From: Desulfofustis glycolicus DSM 9705
Lineage (GTDB): Bacteria; Desulfobacterota; Desulfobulbia; Desulfobulbales; Desulfocapsaceae
Assembly (NCBI RefSeq): GCF_900130015.1
Contig: NZ_FQXS01000026.1
Coordinates: 1 to 60,423, forward strand
Direction of reading: 5' to 3'
Length of the DNA stretch: 60,423 bases
The notes below the pieces were generated by a model. The model worked only from the letters and a program-made list of their open reading frames with translations, searched no databases and was not told the DNA's origin. Below are positions 53,350-60,423 of the stretch, one piece after another. The position numbers and the translations under genes are program-made. Within the stretch, counting starts at the first letter, position 1, and every line of letters starts with the position of its first letter.

Positions 53350-54504
53350 CTAACCGATGATACGGAAGCCGAAGAAACCGCGCAAAACGTAATCAATACC
53401 GACATAAAGCGCCAGCACAATAAAGAGGCGCTTGAGCCAGATATCGGAAAAGTACTTGGAGGTCCGCGGACCGATCACCGATCCGACGGCAACACCGACC
53501 AACTCGAGACCGATCAAGGCCCAGTCGAACTGCACGCCTTTGGATATCAGCGTGATGATACTGGTGATCATGCTGATCAGGACCGCCAGGGCCGAAGTCC
53601 CCGCCGCCAGGTACATCGGCAACTCGGCAACGCTGGTCAAAAACGGTACCAGTAGAAAGCCGCCGCCGACTCCTAGAAATGCGGCAATAGCCGCAATCAC
53701 CACGCCACCGAAGAAGGGGATCAGCGGGTTGAACTTGAACTCGACGCCGTAAAAGGTAAAGGCGATCTGCGTCAGCGACATCCTGATCACTTTAACTCCG
53801 AGCGAAGCGGTATCGACACTCTCGCCGCTCTTCTGTTTTTTCACCGTGGCCTCGAAGGCCTGGGCGGCTGCCTTGGCTTTCTTCTTGTTGGCCTGGCCGG
53901 CCGGAGAGGTCTCCCAGAACAGATAGACGCCGAGCGCCAGCACGAACAGTCCGAAATAGCCCTGGTATTGCGAGAAGGAAATCTTGCCGGCCGACAGAGT
54001 TACCGAGCCCCAGGCACCGACGATGGACCCGAGCCCGAGCGCCACGGCGAGCGGCACCACCAGGCGGCCCATTTTGTAATAGTTGAACGAGGAAATCAGG
54101 GCCGAAAAGCCGACCAGAAACTGGTTCGAACCACGGATCGAGTCGGTGATCCCTTTGTTCAGGACCGGTGCAGTCTCTTTGAACGACTTGGCATAATCGC
54201 CGAGCCCGAAAACGCCCATATGACCGACACCGGCCATGACGCCGCCGAAAGCGCCGACGGTGGAGAAGATCCAACCGACCCAGACCGCCCAGAGAAAAGC
54301 AACGATCAGATTGACCTGGGGGCCTCCGGGGATGCCGAGAAAGCCGACCGGCTGACTCGGATCGATCTGTCCCCCTTCGGTGCCGCGCGGGGCGGCGGCG
54401 ATGGCATCATCGAGGCTGCCGGCCCAGGCCGGCTCCTGAACCAGCCCGACGACCAGGAGTGCCAACAAACCGCCGAGCAGCCAAAAAGTCTGTTTCTTTG
54501 TCAC
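53350..54504 (-). CDS. TauE/SafE family sulfite or sulfur-anion exporter
   Basis: A 384-residue permease starting at GTG 54504, which has GGAGGT five bases upstream (the open frame before it is not supported). A signal-like helix (QTFWLLGGLLALLVVGLV, AWAG) and eight or more TM helices follow. The two halves of the family are seen (VGWIFSTVGAFGGVMAGVGHMGVFG and AIAAFLGVGGGFLLVPFLTSV) with the glycine-rich motifs. A lysine-rich cytosolic loop (NKKKAKAAAQAFEATVKKQK) separates them. Such proteins export sulfite, sulfoacetate or related anions, consistent with a sulfur-cycling host. Confidence 0.9.
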   Translation of the reverse strand: MTKKQTFWLLGGLLALLVVGLVQEPAWAGSLDDAIAAAPRGTEGGQIDPSQPVGFLGIPGGPQVNLIVAFLWAVWVGWIFSTVGAFGGVMAGVGHMGVFGLGDYAKSFKETAPVLNKGITDSIRGSNQFLVGFSALISSFNYYKMGRLVVPLAVALGLGSIVGAWGSVTLSAGKISFSQYQGYFGLFVLALGVYLFWETSPAGQANKKKAKAAAQAFEATVKKQKSGESVDTASLGVKVIRMSLTQIAFTFYGVEFKFNPLIPFFGGVVIAAIAAFLGVGGGFLLVPFLTSVAELPMYLAAGTSALAVLISMITSIITLISKGVQFDWALIGLELVGVAVGSVIGPRTSKYFSDIWLKRLFIVLALYVGIDYVLRGFFGFRIIG

Positions 54505-54602
54505 AATACACCTCCACTGTGTTGAAATAATGGGTTCCACGAATAACGCTGGTTTTCTGCAACCTGCCAAAATACTGGTAACGATCGATCTTCGGGTACC
54601 AC

Positions 54603-56276
54603 TTAGCCGAGATCGACAATCCGTGTCTCGCCGACATACTCCTTGCCGCGATAGCCGGTCATCGAAGCCATCTTCGCGGTCAATTCACTGATGGCCTTGA
54701 GATTCCTGACGATGGTCCGGATATCCTCGACCTGCTCATCATCACCGAGATCACTTTCGAGCAGTTGCGCCGTACCAAGAGCGGCAAACAACGGGGAGTT
54801 AATCTCATGGGCCACCGTACCGGCCAATTCAATCACCCCCTCGAGCTTGCTCCGCTCGGCCTGCTCTTCTTCAAGACGTCGCTGGGCAGTCAGGTCACGA
54901 ATCACCTCGATCACATATTCCACCTCACCGTCGGCGCCGAGCATCGGCGTCGCCGACCGCTCGTACCAATGGCGCCCGTCTTCTTCCCGTTGCGACTGGA
55001 CCACCACGGCCATCTCGCCGGTCGCCAGAACCTCGGCCACCGGACAGCCGCGCTCACCCTCCTCGACCCGGCACAACTGGTTATACGCCATGCCGAGCAC
55101 ATCGGCTTCCCGCTGGCCGTTGGCCTCGAGAAAGGCCTTGTTGGCCATGACCACGTGCCCCCGGTTATCGATCACCAGCAGTTGAGGCCGGATGCAATCG
55201 AGGATGTTGCCGAGGAACTGTTCATGCTCCTCGATCTGATTGAAGAGCAGCGTGATCTGGCGATAGGTGCCGGCATTTTTAATCGCCGCCCCGCCAACTT
55301 CGGCAACGGCCGCGGCAAAACTGATCTCAGCCGGCGAAAAGAGCCGCCGCTCCCGGGCCAAGACACGGATGATTCCGATCACCTCGTTGTTGACCTTGAT
55401 CGGCACCGCCAGCAGCGATTTGATTCCCTCCCGGCCCATGTGCTCGTGGTAGAGGACCCGCTCGTCGCTGGCAACGTCGGCAATGGCGACAGGTTCTCCC
55501 TGCAGGGCACGGATGGTGTTCTCCTCGTCGACCACCTCGCCGCGCTCCAGATACTCGCGGGACAACCCAAACGAGGCGGCGAGAACCAGCTTATTGCTCT
55601 GCGGCGTCAACAGGCGTATCGTACAGCCATGGGCTCTCAGGCTGCGTGGCAGCAACTCGACGATGGTCTGCAGGACGGCATCGAGATCGAGCGTTGAATT
55701 GACCATCTTCGAGATCGTCTGGACTTCCCTGAGGTAATTGACCTGGTGTTCCAGCTGCCGAAACATCGCCGCGTTGGCGATGGCGATACCGACCTGCTCG
55801 GCCAAGGCATGGGCAAAATCGATCTCGTCGCCGGCAAAGACGCGCCGGCGCCTGGTCAACAACCGCATGATTCCGGTTACCCGTCCCTGGTAGGAGATGG
55901 GCAGGGTCAGCACCGAGACGATGCCCTCGCGCCGGGCTGCCTCCCGAAAGCTGTCGTGCGGACTGGTGGCGACATTTTCCATGGCCACCGGCCGTCCGGC
56001 GGAGACCATGTCCATAGTCTCCGCCGAATCGACATCACGGCGGGACAGGTACGTGTCCGATACCCCGGCCGCCGCCCCGAGGACAAACTGGTCGGCATCG
56101 GGATCGAGGAGCCGGATGGTGCAGGCATCGATACCGAGCAGTTCCGGGAGGTTTTCGACGATGCTCGCCATCACCTGGCGCGGGTTGTGGGCCAGCGAGA
56201 TCATCTTGGTGACCTGCTGGAAGACCAGCAGGTACCGGCGATCCCGTCCCTGTCCGTCACTGCTGTTCATGGTCAT
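54603..56276 (-). CDS. GAF-GAF-PAS-HisKA protein lacking an ATPase domain
   Basis: A 557-residue sensor protein. GAF1 about residues 15-170, GAF2 about 185-340, PAS about 355-465 (LVIDNRGHVVMANKAFLEAN with a CRVEEGERGCP insertion), then a dimerisation/phosphoacceptor helix with His in LAGTVAHEINSPLFAALG. The chain stops about 60 residues later (RIVDLG) and no HATPase domain follows, so it cannot phosphorylate itself alone. ATG 56276 chosen; ATG 56270 has better spacing from AGGA and is possible. It begins 18 bases after the Mo enzyme gene, so all are coexpressed. Confidence 0.85.
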   Translation of the reverse strand: MTMNSSDGQGRDRRYLLVFQQVTKMISLAHNPRQVMASIVENLPELLGIDACTIRLLDPDADQFVLGAAAGVSDTYLSRRDVDSAETMDMVSAGRPVAMENVATSPHDSFREAARREGIVSVLTLPISYQGRVTGIMRLLTRRRRVFAGDEIDFAHALAEQVGIAIANAAMFRQLEHQVNYLREVQTISKMVNSTLDLDAVLQTIVELLPRSLRAHGCTIRLLTPQSNKLVLAASFGLSREYLERGEVVDEENTIRALQGEPVAIADVASDERVLYHEHMGREGIKSLLAVPIKVNNEVIGIIRVLARERRLFSPAEISFAAAVAEVGGAAIKNAGTYRQITLLFNQIEEHEQFLGNILDCIRPQLLVIDNRGHVVMANKAFLEANGQREADVLGMAYNQLCRVEEGERGCPVAEVLATGEMAVVVQSQREEDGRHWYERSATPMLGADGEVEYVIEVIRDLTAQRRLEEEQAERSKLEGVIELAGTVAHEINSPLFAALGTAQLLESDLGDDEQVEDIRTIVRNLKAISELTAKMASMTGYRGKEYVGETRIVDLG

Positions 56277-56294
56277 GCATCCTGCCGTCGCCAC

Positions 56295-59138
56295 TCAGGC
56301 CTTGACGACCCTGGTCTTGATATACTTGAGCGGCGGCGTCCCGGACCATTTGCATGCTACGTTGGGCGGTAGCAACACATTGGTGTTGAAGCCATGGTAG
56401 TGCGGATACTTCGGGTCTCCCTCCAGTCCGAACAGTCCGCCGAATCCGCCGGCCGCCGCGAGGACTCCCTGGCGGATATCCCAGGTCACTTTCGCTTTGG
56501 CTCGCACCACGGCCCACGGCGAGGAGATCTCCACCTGGTCGCCGTCACCGATGCCCAAACGCTTGGCATCGACAAAGTTGATCCAGACCGGATTGGTACC
56601 GCTCTGCTTCATCAGCGCTACATTGGCATAGGTCGACGTGTGTTCATGCTCGAGCACACGAAAATAGCCGAGCAGCATCGGAAATTCGTCGTCGCTCTGT
56701 AATTGCGGCCAGTCCTCATAGGGTGATTTGTAATCGGGCAGCCCGTCGAGCCCCTTCTCCTCGGCAACCGGGTTGATAAAGGCGTACTTACCGGAAGCGC
56801 TGCTGCCCGACGAACCATAGCCGGCCGGCGGATTGACCGATCCCCAGGCCTTGTATTTGTAAAACTCCTGCGGATCGGTAACGTAAAATCCCGTCTGCTT
56901 GAGCTCTTCAAGACTGACCTTTTGGTTGCGCAGTTGGTTGCGCAGGTATTCCTCCTCACTCTGCCATGGGAAAAATTCGCCGTAGCCGAGACGGTTGGCC
57001 AGATCGGAAAAGATCTGGACTACGGTCCGGGATTGGTACATCGGCTCGATCGCTTTCTGGCCGAGCGAGATGAACGATTCGTACATCCAGTCGGCAACCA
57101 CCCGGCTCTGCTCGAGATACGTGCAGTCGGGCAGAATCACGTCGCAGAGCACCGTGGTGTTGGTCAGAAAACAGTCGATACCACAGGAGAACTCGAGTTT
57201 TTCCATGCCGCGCCGCATGGCCGGCTCGGACCCGCTCGACATGACCGGATTGCCGAAATAGCAGACCATCGCCTTGAGCCGACCGGCCTCGACATCCTGT
57301 TCGAAATAGGCGGGGATCCAACCGCTCCACAGATGTCCCTGGTTAAGCTTTGTCTTCGCCGCATTGTTCGGCGGCTTCGGCTGATCATCCGCCCAGGCTG
57401 AAGCGAGTTTGAATTTCCTGATCAACGACGGGCCACCGGGAGCATCAAAACACCCCATCAATGCGTTGAGCGACATCAGTGCCTGGGTGGCATGTACGGT
57501 GTTCGGCGCCTGGGCGACCCCGGTCCAGGCATTGGCTCCGGCGTGGGGCGCCGCGGCGGCAAATTCATGGGCGAGCCGCTCGATGGTCGCGGCCGGCACA
57601 CCGCAGATCTCGGCTGCCCACTTGGGCGTCCGGGCAATGCCGTCCTCCTCACCGAGGAGCCGCTTCTTGAATTCGGCAAAGCCATGCGTCCAATTGTCGA
57701 CGAAGTCCCGATCATACAGTTCTTCCTTGACGATCACGTAACACATGGCCATGGCCATGGCCCCATCGGTACCCGGCTTGATCGGGATCCACTCCGCTGC
57801 CAGAGAGGCCGATTCACAGCGGCGCGGGTCGACCACCACCAGTTTGGCACCGTCGTTGACCGCCTTTTTCAACAGGGCGACCTTGCGCTGCCCGGCCGAG
57901 GTGGCCAGCTCATTGATACCGAAAAGCAGGATGAACCGGGAGTTGGCGTAATCAATCCACGGCCGCTTTTCACTGAAGCATTTCTCGTTGGCCATCCGCG
58001 CCGGGTTATCGCACATCTGCCGATGGGTGGTCTTGTGCGGCGTACCGTAGGCGGTCATCACCGCTTCGTGACACCAGTTGTTAAAATCATTGCCACGGTG
58101 AAAGGCGACGGTTTCCGGATCCATCGCTTTCAGGCGCTCGGCAATCATGGCCATCGCCTCGTCCCAGCCGGCCTTGCGGAAGCGCCCGTTTTCCTTGATC
58201 AGCGGTGTTTTCAGTCGGTACGCGGAATAGGTGTTGTTGTGGGCATTGGCACCCTTGATACACAACCTGCCGCCCCCCTTCGGATCGCCCGGCAGACCCT
58301 TGCAGCCGGTAATGACATTGTCCTTGACCACCACTTCCTGACCGCAGAGACCAAGACAGATATAGCAGTGCGTCTTGACCGAGCGGTTGGCCGCCGGTGG
58401 TGCCGCACCTTCAGCAATCAATGCATAACCGGGATCAAGCTCCAGCGTGGCAATGGCCGCCGCCATCTTTTCCAGGATATGGACATAAGCCGGACTGGCT
58501 TCCTGCTCGGCCATGGCGGCAAAAGAATACATCCGCTCGTTGAACAGAAAGCTCATGGTCATCTCCGCCAGTCCGCGATAAAACTCGCTCGGTGCGGCAC
58601 TGGTCAGCACCGCGCAGAAGTCTACACTCCAGCCCATCAGGTGATTACGCAGGAAATCAAATTGGTCGTTGTCCTCACCGCTTGCCGCCTGATCGGCAAG
58701 GTAGCGCATGAATTCAAGCTCCACCGCGATATGATCGTCAAGGTCCGGATAGGTCTCACTCTTGTGCACGCCCGCAGCCCGATACGCGGCACGGACCGCC
58801 GCCAACGGTTCCTGCATGACGAGCGGCTCCCTGTTGTGATAGCAGGACTCATAAGGAAATGCCGGATTTTTACCGGCATTCAGGAAGAGTTCGGCGTAAT
58901 CGTGCCGCAGCTGCCGCCAGGCCTCATCCGCTGAACGTGTTTTAAGAAACGAAGTCAGTCGATTCAGGCCCGAACAAAAATCCTGAATGCTGCAACTGTC
59001 CTGCAGAGACAGGACCTGGTCGAAAAACGCACCGCCTCCCATTTTTGCCAACAGTTCTGCCGGCAATTCATCCCGGAACATCACTGAAAGAAAGTGGTAT
59101 AACTGGCCACGGGCCCGGTTCAATTCGCGTACATCCAT
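56295..59138 (-). CDS. TorD chaperone-molybdopterin oxidoreductase fusion
   Basis: A 947-residue protein. Residues 1 to about 240 form a TorD/DmsD-type chaperone domain (helix-rich; YPDLDDHIAVELEFMRYL is the family core). Residues about 255-947 are a bis-MGD oxidoreductase: [4Fe-4S] ligands Cys258, Cys261, Cys265 and Cys293, then HRGNDFNNW, a possible Mo ligand Cys376 in HRQMCDNPAR, LFGINELATSAGQRK, and a C-terminal MopB region (VDAKRLGIGDGDQVEI; CKWSGTPPL). It lies nearest to polysulfide/thiosulfate reductase or related catalytic subunits. No twin-arginine signal is present because the chaperone occupies the N-terminus, so it should be cytosolic. Substrate unknown. Part of a signalling operon. 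Confidence 0.83.
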   Translation of the reverse strand: MDVRELNRARGQLYHFLSVMFRDELPAELLAKMGGGAFFDQVLSLQDSCSIQDFCSGLNRLTSFLKTRSADEAWRQLRHDYAELFLNAGKNPAFPYESCYHNREPLVMQEPLAAVRAAYRAAGVHKSETYPDLDDHIAVELEFMRYLADQAASGEDNDQFDFLRNHLMGWSVDFCAVLTSAAPSEFYRGLAEMTMSFLFNERMYSFAAMAEQEASPAYVHILEKMAAAIATLELDPGYALIAEGAAPPAANRSVKTHCYICLGLCGQEVVVKDNVITGCKGLPGDPKGGGRLCIKGANAHNNTYSAYRLKTPLIKENGRFRKAGWDEAMAMIAERLKAMDPETVAFHRGNDFNNWCHEAVMTAYGTPHKTTHRQMCDNPARMANEKCFSEKRPWIDYANSRFILLFGINELATSAGQRKVALLKKAVNDGAKLVVVDPRRCESASLAAEWIPIKPGTDGAMAMAMCYVIVKEELYDRDFVDNWTHGFAEFKKRLLGEEDGIARTPKWAAEICGVPAATIERLAHEFAAAAPHAGANAWTGVAQAPNTVHATQALMSLNALMGCFDAPGGPSLIRKFKLASAWADDQPKPPNNAAKTKLNQGHLWSGWIPAYFEQDVEAGRLKAMVCYFGNPVMSSGSEPAMRRGMEKLEFSCGIDCFLTNTTVLCDVILPDCTYLEQSRVVADWMYESFISLGQKAIEPMYQSRTVVQIFSDLANRLGYGEFFPWQSEEEYLRNQLRNQKVSLEELKQTGFYVTDPQEFYKYKAWGSVNPPAGYGSSGSSASGKYAFINPVAEEKGLDGLPDYKSPYEDWPQLQSDDEFPMLLGYFRVLEHEHTSTYANVALMKQSGTNPVWINFVDAKRLGIGDGDQVEISSPWAVVRAKAKVTWDIRQGVLAAAGGFGGLFGLEGDPKYPHYHGFNTNVLLPPNVACKWSGTPPLKYIKTRVVKA

Positions 59139-59155
59139 GGTCTTTCCCCTTATGA

Positions 59156-59542
59156 TTAAATGGTAAGCTGGCTTTTTTTCGCTTTACTCTTGAGCACTTT
59201 TTCGACCTTGTCTTCGAGTTCCTGTCGATCGATCGGCTTGACGCAATACTCGTCGGCCCCGAGATTTATCGCCTCGCGGGCCGTTTCCACGGTCGGGTAG
59301 CCGGTCAACATAATCGCCTGCATCTTGGCATTGATCTTCTTGAGTTCGGCGAGCACTTCGACACCGCTCATCTTTTTCAGCTTGATATCGAGGATGGCCA
59401 GGTCGACCGTGTTTGCCGCGGCAAAGGAGAGCGCCTCTTCCTCCTCGGTGAAGGTGTGCACGGTATGCCCTCTCTTGGTCAGAATCTTGCCGACCAACAC
59501 GGTTGCATCGAGAACGTCGTCCAAAACCAGTATGTTCGCCAT
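59156..59542 (-). CDS. Single-domain response regulator (receiver)
   Basis: A 128-residue receiver domain without output domain. The acidic pocket and phosphoacceptor are visible (LVLDDVLDA near the start, DLAILDIKLKKMSGVEVL with Asp near residue 54) and MLTGYPTVETA carries the Thr, while EYCVKPIDRQEL holds the Lys. Length is minimal for a CheY-like protein. It lies between a kinase ATPase fragment and the Mo enzyme gene (23 and 17 bases), and is likely the phospho-relay partner of the sensor proteins here. Confidence 0.93.
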   Translation of the reverse strand: MANILVLDDVLDATVLVGKILTKRGHTVHTFTEEEEALSFAAANTVDLAILDIKLKKMSGVEVLAELKKINAKMQAIMLTGYPTVETAREAINLGADEYCVKPIDRQELEDKVEKVLKSKAKKSQLTI

Positions 59543-59565
59543 GATCTACTCCTTTATGTTGTTAT

Positions 59566-60081
59566 TCAGGCAGCTGTGGATCCCTGAGTTGGTTCATCAT
59601 CGTGCCGCTGGTCGGCAACAGGCAGCCTGATCACGAATTGCGTCCCCGGCTGCTCCGTCTGTCGCTCGCCCGGGACCGGGCTCTCTACCTCGATCGTGCC
59701 GCCGTGTTCGTGGATAATACCGTACGACACCGACAGCCCGAGTCCGGTTCCCTGGCCCACCGGTTTGGTGGTAAAAAACGGATCGAAGATACGTGCCTGG
59801 TTCTTCTCGTCGATACCATGGCCGGTATCGCGCACCGTCACCGTAACCATCTGTCTATCCCGGTCAAAACCGCTGACCAGATTCAATTGGCCGCCGTGCT
59901 CCTGCATGGCATGGTGGGCGTTGTTGATCAGGTTGACAAAGACCTGGCGAAGTTTCTCGGGATCACCGACAATCGGCGGCAGCTCAGGTTCACATGCCAG
60001 CTTGGTGATAATGTGACTGAGACTGAGGGTATGTTCGGTGACCGCCACCACGTCGGCCAGGATATCGTTGATATCTATTTC
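59566..60081 (-). pseudogene. Histidine kinase fragment (HATPase only), cut by insertion sequence
   Basis: The C-terminal 170 or so residues of a histidine kinase. Motifs: the N box FVNLINNAHHAMQE, G1 VRDTGHGIDE, F box RIFDPFFTTK and G2 GQGTGLGLSVSYGIIHEHGG, all typical of HWE/NtrB-like kinases. The upstream part with the dimerisation helix and sensor is missing; the frame runs into an insertion-sequence end near 60082 and would need a TTG at 60099 to start. The gene must have continued upstream before the insertion, so it is probably inactive as a complete kinase, though a free HATPase domain may remain if expressed. Confidence 0.78.
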
Positions 60082-60423
60082 GGCTCTTCGTCGTTTCAAG
60101 TGGATTTGAGCAGATTACCAACCGGTGAGGCGATCAGGTAAATCATGCTGATAAATGTCTGTGGGTTCCGATACCCTCTGGCCCGTGCTTTGGCTGCCTG
60201 GAAAATGCTATTCAAGCCTTCCAGGCGAGCATTGCTGTGGCCCGACTGCCACCGTGATTCAATCGCCTGGCGGTGCCTGATCACTGTTTCGATTGCGGAG
60301 ATGATCGGCTTTAACACCGGTGATCTGGTCAAATCGGTCTCTGCCATGCACAGTAGAAAATTGCTCAAGCGCCACTTGGCTGCCTGCGGGGTTGCTGCTT
60401 TTCGGACCCAACGCAACCGCTCT
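60082..60423 (-). mobile_element. ISL3-family insertion sequence, one end (incomplete)
   Basis: The right part of the window, beyond about 60082, belongs to an insertion sequence. It begins with GGCTCTTCGTCGTTT, compatible with the GG-starting terminal inverted repeat of ISL3-type elements, and is followed 14 bases later by the stop of a transposase gene reading off the right edge. The exact boundary is inferred from the break in kinase homology; the other end and target duplication are outside the window. Confidence 0.72.
60096..60423 (-). CDS. ISL3-family transposase, C-terminal part
   Basis: The last 108 or so residues of a transposase of the ISL3 (IS204/IS1001/IS1165) family, still open at the right edge. 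The distinctive C-terminal motif is present: SNARLEGLNSIFQAAKARA followed by RGYRNPQTFISMIYLIASP, where the Glu of EGLN is part of the DDE catalytic set. The gene ends at 60096, close to the IS terminus. Confidence 0.9.
   Translation of the reverse strand, partial: ERLRWVRKAATPQAAKWRLSNFLLCMAETDLTRSPVLKPIISAIETVIRHRQAIESRWQSGHSNARLEGLNSIFQAAKARARGYRNPQTFISMIYLIASPVGNLLKST

Noticed and set aside
1-60423. CRISPR array, tRNA, rRNA or replication origin
   Set aside because: No regularly spaced direct repeats, cloverleaf-like segments, rRNA signatures or clusters of DnaA boxes were seen by reading; a tRNA scan could not be run.

Overview
The window looks like the chromosome of a GC-rich, Gram-negative, anaerobic or microaerophilic sulfur-cycling bacterium, most likely Desulfobacterota and plausibly a Desulfobulbales-like lineage. 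This placement is inference from gene content: an NADH-type complex I, a quinol-oxidase-like complex carrying c-type hemes, a DsrC/TusE-family protein, YeeE/YedE-type sulfur permeases, a rhodanese, a TauE/SafE exporter, a bis-MGD molybdoenzyme and an N-acetylglutaminylglutamine amide (NAGGN) osmolyte cassette. No rRNA, tRNA or CRISPR array was recognised.

Layout. (1) 1-8849, minus strand: a tightly packed four-gene envelope operon made of a giant secreted Ig-like protein, an outer-membrane barrel with an FlgD-type Ig domain, a TPR lipoprotein, and the N-terminal third of a kilobase or more of an RHS/YD-type protein that runs off the left edge. (2) 9572-23535, minus: a CBS-domain protein, then a complete complex I operon (nuoA, B, CD, E-N) with a candidate promoter and leader hairpin. 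(3) 24178-28697, minus: a GspG-like pseudopilin, an HD-GYP sensor, a CDF cation transporter and threonine aldolase. (4) 28936-33338, minus: a small lipoprotein, an MBL-fold hydrolase and a two-gene cytochrome bd-like complex with three heme-c sites. (5) 33672-39177: FAH-family hydrolase, SIMPL protein, SelO, AEC transporter, HDOD protein. (6) 39262-43515: a sulfur-handling block with rhodanese, two YeeE/YedE half-permeases and an unknown secreted protein on the minus strand, and divergently a coiled-coil protein and an atypical DsrC-like protein. (7) 43559-47565, minus: GlpD, a GT4 glycosyltransferase and an SDR epimerase. (8) 47973-52649, plus: the NAGGN cassette (asparagine-synthase-like amidotransferase, GNAT/ATP-grasp synthetase, M42 peptidase-like protein). 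(9) 52712-60099, minus: a membrane protein, a TauE/SafE exporter, and an operon that couples a TorD-molybdoenzyme fusion to two-component signalling parts. (10) From about 60082 to the right edge: the end of an ISL3-family insertion sequence that has cut off a histidine kinase.

The most unusual material is: the envelope operon at the left edge; a family of three ~140-160 bp intergenic elements with nested inverted repeats whose end arms differ between copies yet still pair; the TorD-molybdopterin enzyme fused in one polypeptide inside a signalling operon; a DsrC-like protein in which both canonical cysteines are replaced but which ends in Cys-Cys; and a terminator hairpin that holds the ribosome-binding site of the next gene. 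Complex I supplies respiratory energy, the bd-like complex and the Mo enzyme are alternative redox ends, the sulfur block imports and passes sulfur, and the NAGGN cassette gives salt tolerance, as expected for a marine or sediment sulfur-cycle organism.
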